From: Thiocystis minor
GTDB lineage: Bacteria; Pseudomonadota; Gammaproteobacteria; Chromatiales; Chromatiaceae
Direction of reading: 5' to 3'
NCBI RefSeq assembly: GCF_016653465.1
Contig: NZ_NHSQ01000157.1
Coordinates: forward strand, 46,409-110,408
Length of the DNA stretch: 64,000 bases
Part shown: in pieces, positions 28,037 to 36,369 of the stretch
Position numbering within the stretch: the first letter of the stretch is position 1
Layout of the letters: each line of letters begins with the position of its first letter
The notes under the pieces: model-generated
The model's database searches: none
The model's input: the letters and a program-made list of their open reading frames with translations, nothing else
Told to the model about the DNA's origin: nothing
Position numbers and translations under genes: made by a program

Positions 28037-29056
28037 ATGCGACTCGATCTTGGCCGACGGTTTCTGAGCGCTTGTTTTCTGGCAGCGATCGCCACGGCAA
28101 CGCCGGCTCGCGATCTGACTCGGGATCAATCGGGCGCGAGCGATCTTCCAGGTGTACCGCGCTTCGCGGATTCGGTCATCATCGGCTATCGGCTGAGCGA
28201 ATTCGATCAGAGCGAGTTCCCCACCGCGAAATGGGACGACCGCCCCGGCAAAGCCTTTTGGTCGCAATCTATCAAGCTCGAAGGTCGACGCACCCGTCTT
28301 CTCTATCTGGCGCCAGCCAATGCCAGTTCGCTGGAGGTCATCGAAAACTATCGGCGGGCATTGGAAAAGCTCGACTATCAGCCCATCTTCCAGTGCTCGG
28401 GCTTTGAGGAATGCGGAAAAGACGTTGCCAGTTTCTACACCGACGAGGCGCATGGCAAGAAGTTCACCGACAGCCATCTGCTTAAGTCTGTCTATTCCGG
28501 CAATTCCGTGCAGGAACCCCGCATCCATGTCGCGCGCCGGAGCAAACCCGACGGCGATTCCTACGTCTTTGTCTTCGCAGCCTTTCAGGATAATTATGCC
28601 GATTCCGAGGCGGGCAAGCGGGTGGCCGTGTTCGTCGAGGAGGTCGTCGCCAGACCGATGCAGGAACGCATGGTGCTGCTCGATGCCGGCGAACTGGCGC
28701 GCGGGATCGACGCGGAGGGACGGGTGGCGCTCTATGGCATCCACTTCGATGTCGATCAGGCCAGCCTGCGGCCCGAGTCGCGCCCGCAACTCGAACAGAT
28801 GGCGAGGATGCTGAGCGAACAGCCCGAGCTGTCGGTGTTTATCGTCGGCCATACCGATAACCAGGGCAGCCTGGAATACAACATGGATCTCTCCCAGCGA
28901 CGCGCGGCGGAGGTGGTGCGCGCGCTGATCTCCAACTATGGAATCCTGGGCGAGCGCCTGACGCCGATGGGGGTCGCGGGACTTGCGCCGGTCGCCTCCA
29001 ATGCCGGCGAGGAGGGGCGTGCCCGTAACCGTCGCGTGGAAATGGTCGCCAAGTAA
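28037..29056 (+). CDS. OmpA-domain envelope protein (DUF4892-like N-terminal domain)
   Basis: The product has 339 residues. A signal peptide (residues 1-25, ending ATPARD) is followed by a domain of about 200 residues (FADSVIIGYRLSEFDQSEFP, IFQCSGFEECGKDVASFY) that resembles the DUF4892 family often fused to OmpA. The C-terminus is an OmpA-like peptidoglycan-binding domain: IHFDVDQASLRPESRPQLEQ, VFIVGHTDNQGSLEYNMDLS, and RNRRVEM. It should sit in the periplasm tied to the wall. ATG 28037 follows an excellent GAGGAGG. It is divergent from pilR and 13 bases upstream of the next gene. Confidence 0.85.
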   Translation: MRLDLGRRFLSACFLAAIATATPARDLTRDQSGASDLPGVPRFADSVIIGYRLSEFDQSEFPTAKWDDRPGKAFWSQSIKLEGRRTRLLYLAPANASSLEVIENYRRALEKLDYQPIFQCSGFEECGKDVASFYTDEAHGKKFTDSHLLKSVYSGNSVQEPRIHVARRSKPDGDSYVFVFAAFQDNYADSEAGKRVAVFVEEVVARPMQERMVLLDAGELARGIDAEGRVALYGIHFDVDQASLRPESRPQLEQMARMLSEQPELSVFIVGHTDNQGSLEYNMDLSQRRAAEVVRALISNYGILGERLTPMGVAGLAPVASNAGEEGRARNRRVEMVAK

Positions 29057-29069
29057 GGATGATTCACCG

Positions 29070-29651
29070 ATGAAAAACGACCTGAAACTCCCCAAGACCT
29101 ACAAGACCCTGTTGATACTGGCCTGCGTGTTCGGGCCTTTCTACTGGCTGGCTTTCACCGATGACGGGCAGCGGCGCACGGATCTCGCCCTGATGTTCGT
29201 GCTCGGAAAACCCGAGTTCAATGCCGCGCTCGATTCCTTCAATAGCGGTTTGACGGAGGCCCGGCTGCGCGAGCTGTTTCCCAAGCTGCGGTTCCAATGC
29301 GCCACCGGCGCCAATCCATTCGGTGATCGGCTGTGCGGTGCGGGTATCGGCTCGTTCAACCAGATTCCGGCCTCCTCGGTGACCCTGTTTTTTCTTGGCG
29401 AGCAGCTGCGCGCCGCCAAGGTGGTCTACCGGCGTTCATATCATCGAACGGTGCGGGATTGGACGCGCCAACGTCTCGCGCTCCGTGACGACAGCGTCCA
29501 TCCGGCGTTTGAAAATCGCCAGGACGGACGGGAGGTGATGGCCGAGGCCGTCGGCGATGGCGCGCTTTTCGTGCGCGACGGGGAGCTTTCCAGGACGGAC
29601 GAGCCGGCGCTGCTCTGGCTGTCTCAGGCCGCAATCGCGACTCGACGCTGA
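29070..29651 (+). CDS. Single-pass membrane protein of unknown function
   Basis: The product has 193 residues with one N-terminal membrane helix (about 11-29, TYKTLLILACVFGPFYWLAF) and a soluble, probably periplasmic part. That part has two cysteines (FQCATG and RLCGAG) about 17 residues apart that could pair. No family is recognised. It starts 13 bases after the OmpA-domain gene, so the two probably form an operon and may share an envelope role. The start ATG 29070 has AAGGA nearby. Confidence 0.6.
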   Translation: MKNDLKLPKTYKTLLILACVFGPFYWLAFTDDGQRRTDLALMFVLGKPEFNAALDSFNSGLTEARLRELFPKLRFQCATGANPFGDRLCGAGIGSFNQIPASSVTLFFLGEQLRAAKVVYRRSYHRTVRDWTRQRLALRDDSVHPAFENRQDGREVMAEAVGDGALFVRDGELSRTDEPALLWLSQAAIATRR

Positions 29652-29667
29652 GGTGGGTCCGGCGCAC

Positions 29668-30492
29668 TCAGTGGGTCGGAGCGCCGTGAAAGAAGAGTTC
29701 GTAGACGGTAAGCACAATCTCCACCACGATCAGGACCACGATGTACCACTCCACCCGCAGGCTGCGCTTGCTCTGGAGCAGATCGAGGAGTGTGCCGGCG
29801 GTGTCGTTGATCAGCGTAAGCTTGCGTTCCAGCGCGAGCTGGCGCTCGCGGATTTCATACTCGGCTTCCAGATTCAGGAACAGACGCTCCAGATCGTGCC
29901 GCTCCCAGATCACTTCCGGTTTATCGCCGACCTCGCCGCGTCCGACCATGTCCTGCTGGATCGCCAGTGCCTCGCCGATATGGCGAATCAGGGTGCGGGC
30001 GTTGCTTCCGCCACGTCCATGACGCTGGAGGCGATCCGCGAGCGGTTCGATGCGATCGAAAGCGCGCGCCACGCGCGATTCCTGCTCGGCGAGCAGCACG
30101 CTCTTGCCGAGGATGTCGGCCACCACCTGGAGCCTTGCCGTTTCCGTGTCGGTCAGGACCACGCGGTCTCGCTCAACCCCTTCGCTGCGTCCTGGGTCGA
30201 CGGCCAGCACCAGGTTTTCGTACTCGGTCCGCTCCAGCGGCTCTTTCACCAGCGGCCGGAGCTGCTCGATAAAGGCGGCTTCGCTCTCTTGATCGACGCC
30301 GAAGAGCACGACTGCGCCGGAGCGCAACAGAACCGCCCGGCCACCGCCAGGCACGGCGACGACGAGTGGGTTGGTCGCAAGCGACTCGAACGGTTCGAGA
30401 CGCCGTGGATCCAGATAGCGACCGAGCAGAATCGCGCGTGCGGTCAAGGATTCAAGGACAGAAGCGGCGGGTATGGCAGGCATGAGATCCAT
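29668..30492 (-). CDS. RMD1/YagE family (DUF155) protein
   Basis: The product has 274 residues. The body fits the RMD1/DUF155 family: an N-terminal domain with VLLRSGAVVLFGVDQESEAAF, a helical middle with KSVLLAEQESRVARAFDRIE, and GEALAIQQDMVGRGEVGDKP. A single C-terminal membrane helix (about 243-264, WYIVVLIVVEIVLTVYELFF) anchors it. The yeast relatives act in mitochondria in meiosis or translation, but no bacterial role is established. Start at 30492 (MDLMPAIP) or 30483; the longer open frame to 30906 is not supported. Confidence 0.8.
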   Translation of the reverse strand: MDLMPAIPAASVLESLTARAILLGRYLDPRRLEPFESLATNPLVVAVPGGGRAVLLRSGAVVLFGVDQESEAAFIEQLRPLVKEPLERTEYENLVLAVDPGRSEGVERDRVVLTDTETARLQVVADILGKSVLLAEQESRVARAFDRIEPLADRLQRHGRGGSNARTLIRHIGEALAIQQDMVGRGEVGDKPEVIWERHDLERLFLNLEAEYEIRERQLALERKLTLINDTAGTLLDLLQSKRSLRVEWYIVVLIVVEIVLTVYELFFHGAPTH

Positions 30493-30575
30493 TCCGGGCG
30501 TGGAGGGTGAGTGTGGCGGGAACGGCAAGAGCGCGCAGACGCGCCATGAGGCCGCGCACGATGACCGGCAACCGT

Positions 30576-30881
30576 CTACAGTACCGCGCTGAAGAGTTCC
30601 AGTTGAGGCGGGCCAAGATATAGATCCCGCGTGGTTTGACCCGCGTTGACGTGGGCCGCGCGAAAGGCGTCGGAGTGCGTCCATGCCACGAAGGCGTCCT
30701 CGTCCGTCCACTCGGTGAAGGAGGCGAACAGGGTGTATTCGTCGGTCTCGGAGCCCTTGAGAAGATGAAAGCGCACGAAACCGGGCACACGGTCCAGGTA
30801 GCTCTCGCGATGGCGCCAATGCTCGACAAAGGTCTCTTCCTGGCCGCGCACGATACGAAAACGGTTCATGGCAAGATACAT
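30576..30881 (-). CDS. ABM-fold monooxygenase family protein (HmoA/IsdG-like)
   Basis: The product has 101 residues starting MYLAMNRFRIVRGQEETF. The opening, GFVRFHLLKG, YTLFASFTEW and W...DAFRAAH match the antibiotic-biosynthesis-monooxygenase (dimeric ferredoxin-like) fold. The Asn near the start with a Trp and a His ten residues apart resembles the N-W-H triad of IsdG-type haem-degrading enzymes. A haem-related role is therefore possible but not shown. The upstream ATG at 30893 and a later one at 30869 are alternatives. It is divergent from the Nif3-like gene. Confidence 0.75.
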   Translation of the reverse strand: MYLAMNRFRIVRGQEETFVEHWRHRESYLDRVPGFVRFHLLKGSETDEYTLFASFTEWTDEDAFVAWTHSDAFRAAHVNAGQTTRDLYLGPPQLELFSAVL

Positions 30882-31016
30882 GATGCAACTCATCCCAAAT
30901 GGTCAATGGGGCTGATTATAGCGGAATGGCGGATGCCAGCGGTCACTGAGCCGCGATGGCCACGGGGATGGCTGGCGACTCTTTACACCATACGATTTGA
31001 ATCCGGAAAATCCGAA

Positions 31017-31772
31017 ATGACGATCGAACCGCTCGCTCTCGTTGCCTACTGCGATGGTTTCCTCGACGCCTCGCGCTTCGTCGATTATGCCCCGAACGGC
31101 TTGCAGGTGGAGGGCGACCGACCGATCAGGCGGCTGGTCAGCGGCGTCACCGCCTGCGCGGCGCTCATCGACGCGGCACTCGATCGAGACGCCGACGCGC
31201 TGCTGGTCCACCATGGCTGGTTCTGGAAAAACGAAAATCCCTGCCTGACCGGAATCAAAGGCCGACGCGCAAGGAAATTGCTCAGCGCGGGCGTCAGTCT
31301 CATCGCTTATCATCTTCCGCTCGACGCGCATCCCGAGGTGGGTAATAACGCCACTCTCGGCGGCCGGCTGGGATTCGTGGAGATGGAACCAACCGCGATT
31401 GCGAATGGTCTGGTGTGGGTCGGTCGGCTGCCGGCGCCCTTATCGCCCCAGGCACTCGCCGACGCGGTGTCGTGGCGGCTTGGACGACGGGTGACGCATG
31501 TGGGACCGGGTCGGGAGTCCATCGAGCGAATCGCCTGGTGTACTGGCGGGGGGCAGGGCTACCTCGAACAGGCCGCCGGCTTGGGGGTCGACGCCTTTTT
31601 GAGTGGCGAGCTATCGGAACAAACCACCCATCAGGCGCGCGAATACGGTCTCTGCTATCTGGCGGCAGGCCATCATGCCACCGAACGGTATGGAGTTCAG
31701 GCCCTTGGATCGCATCTGGCCGACCGTTTCGAGTTGTTGCACGAGTTCATCGAAATTGACAATCCAGCGTAG
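31017..31772 (+). CDS. Nif3-like dinuclear metal centre protein (YbgI/DUF34 type)
   Basis: The product has 251 residues, the size of E. coli YbgI. Metal-binding residues of the family are visible: H65-H66 in LLVHHGWFW, H99 and D103 in AYHLPLDAH, and the C-terminal GHHATERYG. Nif3 proteins hold two metal ions. A role as a GTP cyclohydrolase I type hydrolase or metal chaperone has been suggested but not settled. ATG 31017 gives the conserved N-terminus (MTIEPLALVAYCDGFLD); the frame is open far upstream without family similarity. Confidence 0.9.
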   Translation: MTIEPLALVAYCDGFLDASRFVDYAPNGLQVEGDRPIRRLVSGVTACAALIDAALDRDADALLVHHGWFWKNENPCLTGIKGRRARKLLSAGVSLIAYHLPLDAHPEVGNNATLGGRLGFVEMEPTAIANGLVWVGRLPAPLSPQALADAVSWRLGRRVTHVGPGRESIERIAWCTGGGQGYLEQAAGLGVDAFLSGELSEQTTHQAREYGLCYLAAGHHATERYGVQALGSHLADRFELLHEFIEIDNPA

Positions 31773-31978
31773 ACGAAATGTCTTCAGATGTCCGATTCGC
31801 CCCGCATTTTCTTGCATTTTCCTTGACCTGCCTGGCAGTAATCGAAGAAAATGCGCGGTCGATTTTGCAGATAATCGTCATATTCTTATTTTCCACCTGA
31901 ACGTTTCATCCAAGCTGTAGGGTGCACCCGCCGTGAATACGGTCGGCGGCGCTTGAATCAGCCGGGGGATATTGGCCT

Positions 31979-32575
31979 ATGAGCGCGGAAGGCGTGAACA
32001 AAATGAGGCGACGAGTACTCGTTGCCGCCACCAGCGTGGTCGGTGCCGTGGGCGCCGGTTACGCACTTGTCCCGTTCGTCGCATCGATGAACCCGAGCGC
32101 GCGCGCGCGGGCCGCCGGTGCGCCGGTCGAGGCGGATGTCAGCAAGCTGGAACCCGGTGCCTTGTTGCGCGTGAAATGGCGCGGCAAGCCGGTGTGGGTG
32201 GTGCATCGCACCCCTGAGATGATTGCCGCGCTCGCAAGCAACGACCCGAAGCTGGTCGACCCAAAGTCCGAGTTGGCAACGCAGCAGCCGAGCTATTGTC
32301 AGAACGCCACGCGCTCCATCAAGCCTGAGTATCTGATCGCGATCGGCATCTGCACCCATCTGGGCTGCTCGCCGACCTACCGGCCGGAATTCGCGCCCGA
32401 CGATCTGGGTTCCGACTGGAAGGGCGGTTTTTTCTGTCCCTGCCACGGTTCGCGCTTCGATCTGGCCGCCCGCGTGTTCAAGAACGTCCCGGCGCCCACC
32501 AATCTGGTGATCCCCAAGCACGCCTATCTCAACGACACCACCATCCTGGTCGGTGAGGACGGAGGAGCTGCCTGA
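31979..32575 (+). CDS. petA: Ubiquinol-cytochrome c reductase Rieske iron-sulfur subunit
   Basis: The product has 198 residues. An N-terminal twin-arginine-type anchor (RRR then VLVAATSVVGAVGAGYALVP) precedes the soluble Rieske domain. The 2Fe-2S ligands are in CTHLGC (C125, H127, with disulfide C130) and CPCHGS (C153, H156, with disulfide C155). It takes electrons from quinol and passes them to cytochrome c1 on the periplasmic side, serving cyclic photosynthetic or respiratory flow. It begins the petABC operon. Its stop overlaps the petB start (TGATG). An ATG at 32003 is an alternative start. Confidence 0.96.
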   Translation: MSAEGVNKMRRRVLVAATSVVGAVGAGYALVPFVASMNPSARARAAGAPVEADVSKLEPGALLRVKWRGKPVWVVHRTPEMIAALASNDPKLVDPKSELATQQPSYCQNATRSIKPEYLIAIGICTHLGCSPTYRPEFAPDDLGSDWKGGFFCPCHGSRFDLAARVFKNVPAPTNLVIPKHAYLNDTTILVGEDGGAA

Positions 32576-33819
32576 TGAGCGCTGAAAAAACCGAAAATGT
32601 CAGTTGGATCGACAAGCGCTTCCCGCTGACGGAGACCTGGCGCGCCCATCTCTCCGAATACTATGCCCCGAAAAACCTCAATTTCTGGTCCTTCTTCGGC
32701 TCGCTGGCCATCCTGACGCTGGTGATCCAGATCGTCACGGGGATCTGGCTCGCCATGAGCTACAAGCCGGACGCCACCCTGGCGTTCGCTTCGGTCGAAT
32801 ACATCATGCGCGATGTCGACTGGGGCTGGCTGATCCGCTACATGCACTCCACGGGTGCGTCGGCCTTTTTCATCGTGATCTATCTGCACATGTTCCGCGC
32901 GCTGCTCTGGGGGTCGTATCGCAAGCCCCGCGAGTTGTTGTGGATCATCGGCGTCGTGATCTATCTGGCGATGATGGCAACCGCCTTTTTCGGTTATCTG
33001 CTGCCCTGGGGCCAGATGTCCTACTGGGGCGCGCAGGTCATCGTGAACCTGTTCGCCGCGGTGCCAGTGGTGGGCGAGGATCTCTCGATCTGGGTGCGCG
33101 GCGACTATGTCATCTCGGACGCCACGCTGAACCGCTTCTTTGCCTTCCACTTCCTGTTGCCGTTCGTGATCGCGGCGCTGGTCTTCCTGCATATCGTCGC
33201 GCTGCATCATGTCGGTTCGAACAACCCGGACGGCATCGAGATCAAGGCTGGCCCGAAAGGCAACCGCTGGAGCGACAAAGCCCCGGCCGACGGCATTCCC
33301 TTCCACCCGTACTACACGGTCAAGGATCTGACGGGCGTCATCGTCTTCCTGATCCTGTTCAGCTTGGTGATGTTCTACATGCCGACCATGGGCGGGCTCT
33401 TCCTTGAAGCGCCGAACTTCCAGCCGGCCAACCCTATGCAGACTCCGCTGCACATTGCTCCGGTCTGGTACTTCACGCCCTATTACGCGATGTTGCGGGC
33501 GGTTCCGCCGATGTGGGGTTCGCAGTTCCCCGGCGTGGTGGTGATGTTCGGCGCCATCCTGATCTTCTTCGTGCTGCCCTGGCTCGATCGCAGCCCGGTG
33601 AAGTCGATGCGGTACAAGGGGCCGATCTTCAAGGTGGCCACGGGCATCTTCGCCGTGTCGTTCATCGTTCTGGCTTGGCTGGGCATGCAACCGGCATCGG
33701 ATCTCTCCACGCTGCTGGCGCAGATCTTCACGACGTTGTATTTCGCCTACTTCCTGCTGATGCCGATCTACAGCTCACTGGATAAGACCAAGCCCGTTCC
33801 GGAGAGGGTGACCTCATGA
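32575..33819 (+). CDS. petB: Cytochrome b subunit of the bc1 complex
   Basis: The product has 414 residues and about eight to nine membrane helices. The two pairs of haem b His ligands fall in helices B and D (YMHSTGASAFFIVIYLHMFR and FFAFHFLLPFVIAALVFLHI). The quinol-site PEWY equivalent reads APVWYFTPYYAML, so Pro-Val-Trp-Tyr replaces Pro-Glu-Trp-Tyr at the Qo site. A PVWY form is known for some proteobacterial groups; it is worth noting because Glu takes part in proton release. Translationally coupled to petA (one-base overlap) and petC (ATGA overlap). Confidence 0.96.
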   Translation: MSAEKTENVSWIDKRFPLTETWRAHLSEYYAPKNLNFWSFFGSLAILTLVIQIVTGIWLAMSYKPDATLAFASVEYIMRDVDWGWLIRYMHSTGASAFFIVIYLHMFRALLWGSYRKPRELLWIIGVVIYLAMMATAFFGYLLPWGQMSYWGAQVIVNLFAAVPVVGEDLSIWVRGDYVISDATLNRFFAFHFLLPFVIAALVFLHIVALHHVGSNNPDGIEIKAGPKGNRWSDKAPADGIPFHPYYTVKDLTGVIVFLILFSLVMFYMPTMGGLFLEAPNFQPANPMQTPLHIAPVWYFTPYYAMLRAVPPMWGSQFPGVVVMFGAILIFFVLPWLDRSPVKSMRYKGPIFKVATGIFAVSFIVLAWLGMQPASDLSTLLAQIFTTLYFAYFLLMPIYSSLDKTKPVPERVTS

Positions 33820-34547
33820 GAAAGCTAATCATCGCCACCCTGTTGCTGCTGTCGCCGGCCATGCTTCTGGCTTCCGGGGGTCCGCCTCTGCAAAAGGCCG
33901 ACATCGATCTGCATGATCAGGCATCGCTACAGCGTGGAGCCAAGTACTTCGTCAATTACTGCATGGGGTGTCACTCATTGCAGTACATGCGCTATAACCG
34001 CTTGGCGGCGGATCTCGGGATCAACGAGATCGCGCTGCGCGAGAACCTGCTCTTTGGTGATGCCAAGCCGGGCGATCTGATGGAAAACGCCATGCGTCCG
34101 GAGGACAGCCTGAAATGGTTCGGGGTTGCCATTCCAGATTTGACACTGGTGACGCGCTGGCGTTCTCCGGACTGGGTGTATACCTATCTGAAGAGCTTCT
34201 ATGTCGATCCAACCCGGCCCTATGGCGTCAACAATGTGATGTTCCCGCTGGTGGGCATGCCGCATGGCCTGAGCGATCTGCAAGGCATCCAGGAGCCGGT
34301 TTTCGAGCATGCGCATAAGGAAGGCGGGGAGCCGGTGGTCGTGGGCGTCAAATTGGTCGAGCAGGGTTCGCTGTCGCCCAAGGAGTATGACGCCATGGTG
34401 CGAGACATCACGGCCTTCCTGACCTATGCCGGCGAACCGATCCAACTGGAACGCCAGCGGCTCGGCTTTTTCGTGCTGCTGTTCCTCGGCTTCCTCTTCA
34501 TCCCCGCGTATCTGATGAAGAAGGAATTCTGGAAAGACGTTCACTAG
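33816..34547 (+). CDS. petC: Cytochrome c1 subunit of the bc1 complex
   Basis: The product has 243 residues. A signal peptide (1-20) is followed by the haem c motif CMGCH (C49, C52, H53), then YMRYNRLAADLGI as in cytochromes c1. A C-terminal membrane helix (about 216-235, LGFFVLLFLGFLFIPAYLM) and a basic tail keep it in the membrane. The sixth-ligand Met is probably in the NVMFPLVGMPH region. It completes the bc1 complex by receiving electrons from the Rieske centre. It has a strong GGAGAGGGTG ribosome binding site inside the end of petB, and the operon ends at a terminator 16 bases later. Confidence 0.96.
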   Translation: MRKLIIATLLLLSPAMLLASGGPPLQKADIDLHDQASLQRGAKYFVNYCMGCHSLQYMRYNRLAADLGINEIALRENLLFGDAKPGDLMENAMRPEDSLKWFGVAIPDLTLVTRWRSPDWVYTYLKSFYVDPTRPYGVNNVMFPLVGMPHGLSDLQGIQEPVFEHAHKEGGEPVVVGVKLVEQGSLSPKEYDAMVRDITAFLTYAGEPIQLERQRLGFFVLLFLGFLFIPAYLMKKEFWKDVH

Positions 34548-34562
34548 CCATCATCGATTGTC

Positions 34563-34596
34563 CCGGCGATCCCCGCCCCTTGGGGATCGCCGGTTT
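34563..34596 (+). terminator. Intrinsic terminator of petABC
   Basis: A perfect 12-bp stem (CCGGCGATCCCC / GGGGATCGCCGG) with a 7-base loop is followed by TTT. Confidence 0.85.
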
Positions 34597-34896
34597 CAGC
34601 GTTTCATCCGTATCGCCCATCCCACTCGACCGCCCCCCTTTTTTTTGGCATCGCCCGAATCCAGTTGCGGAAAAACGCCATGCGGCGAGGTTTCCAAGGG
34701 TTATACTTAAGCGCTTACTCTTCGTATGCCTGAAGGCTGATCGTCTTGCCTCCGGCTACGGATCCGCGCCAGCGACCAGGCAACACCTCAATGCGCCTTT
34801 GGACGCCGGCACCCCAAGTCAGCCGACCCGGAATGGTTGGTGATCTGTCTTATTCGAGCCCCGCCGGGCTCAGCCTCAGTGCTGGAGAAGGGAAGT
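34597..34896. other. 300-base region between petC and sspA
   Basis: No gene is seen. A run of C then eight T lies at about 34633-34647. An extended -10-like GGTTATACTT at about 34703-34712 could be part of the sspA promoter, but its -35 partner is poor. Confidence 0.35.
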
Positions 34897-35535
34897 ATGG
34901 CCGTGGCTGCAAGCAGACGAGCTGTGATGACGTTATTTTCCGATCCCGTTTGCCCTTATTGTCACCAGGTCAGAATGGTGCTGGCCGAAAAAGGGATTGC
35001 AGTGGACGTGGTCGATGTCGATGCGCATGACCTGCCCGACGAAGTCATGGACTTCAACCCCTATGGCAAGGTGCCCACTTTTGTCGACCGGGATCTGCGT
35101 CTCTATGAGTCGCGGATCATCATGGAATATCTGGATGAGCGTTTCCCTCATCCCCCGCTGCTGCCGGTCGACCCGGTCTCGCGCGCCAGTGCGCGTCTGT
35201 TCATGTATCGCGTCGATCATGACTGGTATTCGCTGATGGGGCGCATCCTCAAGGGCAGTGGCGACGATGTCGTCCAGGCCCGCAAGGAACTGCGAGAGAG
35301 CCTGATCGTGTCCGCGCCGATCTTTGCCGCCCATACCTTTTTCATGAGCGACGAGTTTTCGCTGGTGGACTGCTGCGTTGCGCCCTTGCTCTGGCGTTTG
35401 CCAGTGCTTGACATCGAGTTGCCGCCGCAAGCCGATGCCATCAACGTCTACAAAAAGCGGATTTTTGCCTGGGATGCCTTCCGCCAGAGTCTCACCGAGG
35501 CGGAGAAGGAGATGATCGCGGACCTCAGAAAATGA
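34897..35535 (+). CDS. sspA: Stringent starvation protein A
   Basis: SspA is a glutathione-transferase-fold protein that binds RNA polymerase and aids stress and late-phage-type transcription. The 212-residue product starts MAVAASRRAVMTLFSDP and has VRMVLAEKGI, VPTFVDRDLRLYESRIIMEY and LDERFPHPPLLPVDPVSRA, very close to the family. Between strand and helix it carries C19-P-Y-C22, a glutaredoxin-like CxxC that is absent from E. coli SspA. AAGGGAAG precedes the ATG at 34897, and the longer frame (34837) has no family similarity. It overlaps sspB by four bases (ATGA). Confidence 0.93.
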   Translation: MAVAASRRAVMTLFSDPVCPYCHQVRMVLAEKGIAVDVVDVDAHDLPDEVMDFNPYGKVPTFVDRDLRLYESRIIMEYLDERFPHPPLLPVDPVSRASARLFMYRVDHDWYSLMGRILKGSGDDVVQARKELRESLIVSAPIFAAHTFFMSDEFSLVDCCVAPLLWRLPVLDIELPPQADAINVYKKRIFAWDAFRQSLTEAEKEMIADLRK

Positions 35536-36014
35536 ACGATAAAAGCGGAACCATGACCACGAGCAAACCCTACCTGATCCGGGCGATCCACGAGTGGATC
35601 CTGGATAATGGAATGACGCCGCACCTTGTCGTGGACGCCAATTATCCGGCCGCGCGCGTACCCTTGGAGTTCGTCGACGAAGGGCGGATCGTCCTCAATA
35701 TCTCGCCCGGCGCGGTCCAGGGGCTGGTCATCGGCAACGACTGGATTGCGTTCAACGCCCGTTTTGGCGGCGTGGCACGGGAGGTTTCGGTGCCATCCGA
35801 GGCGGTCGTCGGAATTTTCACCCGTGAGAATGGCCAGGGGATGGTCTTTCCGGATCCACTCTATCCCGACTCCGTGTCCGACAGCGCTGCGCCGGCATCA
35901 GGTCCATCCCTGAAGTCTGTCGCCGACGGCGCCCAGGGGAGCGGACGCCCATCCTCGCCGGGTCAGACAAAAGGCAAAGGAAAAGGCGGGCCAACCCTCA
36001 AGGTCGTCAAATAA
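35532..36014 (+). CDS. sspB: ClpXP protease specificity-enhancing factor SspB
   Basis: SspB tethers ssrA-tagged and other substrates to ClpXP. The folded part (about 8-115) shows KPYLIRAIHEWILDNGMTPH, LVVDANYPAARVPLEFV, IVLNISPGAVQGLVIGNDWI and the EAVVGIFTRENGQGM segment. It is followed by a flexible linker and a basic C-terminal tail ending in a short conserved-type module (GGPTLKVVK) that docks on the ClpX zinc domain. Start at 35532 overlaps sspA. The ATG at 35553 (MTTSKPYL) is a good alternative. The sspA-sspB order is standard. Confidence 0.93.
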   Translation: MNDKSGTMTTSKPYLIRAIHEWILDNGMTPHLVVDANYPAARVPLEFVDEGRIVLNISPGAVQGLVIGNDWIAFNARFGGVAREVSVPSEAVVGIFTRENGQGMVFPDPLYPDSVSDSAAPASGPSLKSVADGAQGSGRPSSPGQTKGKGKGGPTLKVVK

Positions 36015-36020
36015 TCGACC

Positions 36021-36335
36021 TCAAGCGTCCCGGGCCTGATCCGGCAGGCCAAAACTAAGTTCCTCCAGACGCAGCCCGCGCAGTACCAGATAGCCATTGC
36101 GCCGACCGACCCCCTCCTCGCTGAAATCGAAGCGATACACCCTGCGTAACCGCAGTCCCTCCGAACGCCAGGCGAGACCAAGCCGGTGAAGCGCGACGGC
36201 CTGGTCGAGAAATTGCAGATCGCGCTGCTCGCAGGCCGCCAGACAGATACCGACCGCGATCTCGCGAGCGCGGAGGCTGTCGAGCCAGAACCAGCCGAGG
36301 TACAGCAGCAGGAAGATGAGTAGAAGGTTGATCAT
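36021..36335 (-). CDS. DUF3301 family small membrane-anchored protein
   Basis: The product has 104 residues with one N-terminal membrane helix (about 2-18, INLLLIFLLLYLGWFW), then SLRAREIAVGICLAACEQRD, LQFLDQAVALHRL and a VYRFDFSEEGVGRRNGYL segment. These match DUF3301 proteins of gammaproteobacteria, whose function is not known. It lies 34 bases after the MinD/FlhG-like gene on the same strand and converges on sspB, only six bases away. Confidence 0.85.
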   Translation of the reverse strand: MINLLLIFLLLYLGWFWLDSLRAREIAVGICLAACEQRDLQFLDQAVALHRLGLAWRSEGLRLRRVYRFDFSEEGVGRRNGYLVLRGLRLEELSFGLPDQARDA

Positions 36336-36369
36336 TCAACGTAGCTGACGACAGTTTTCCCAATCCAGT

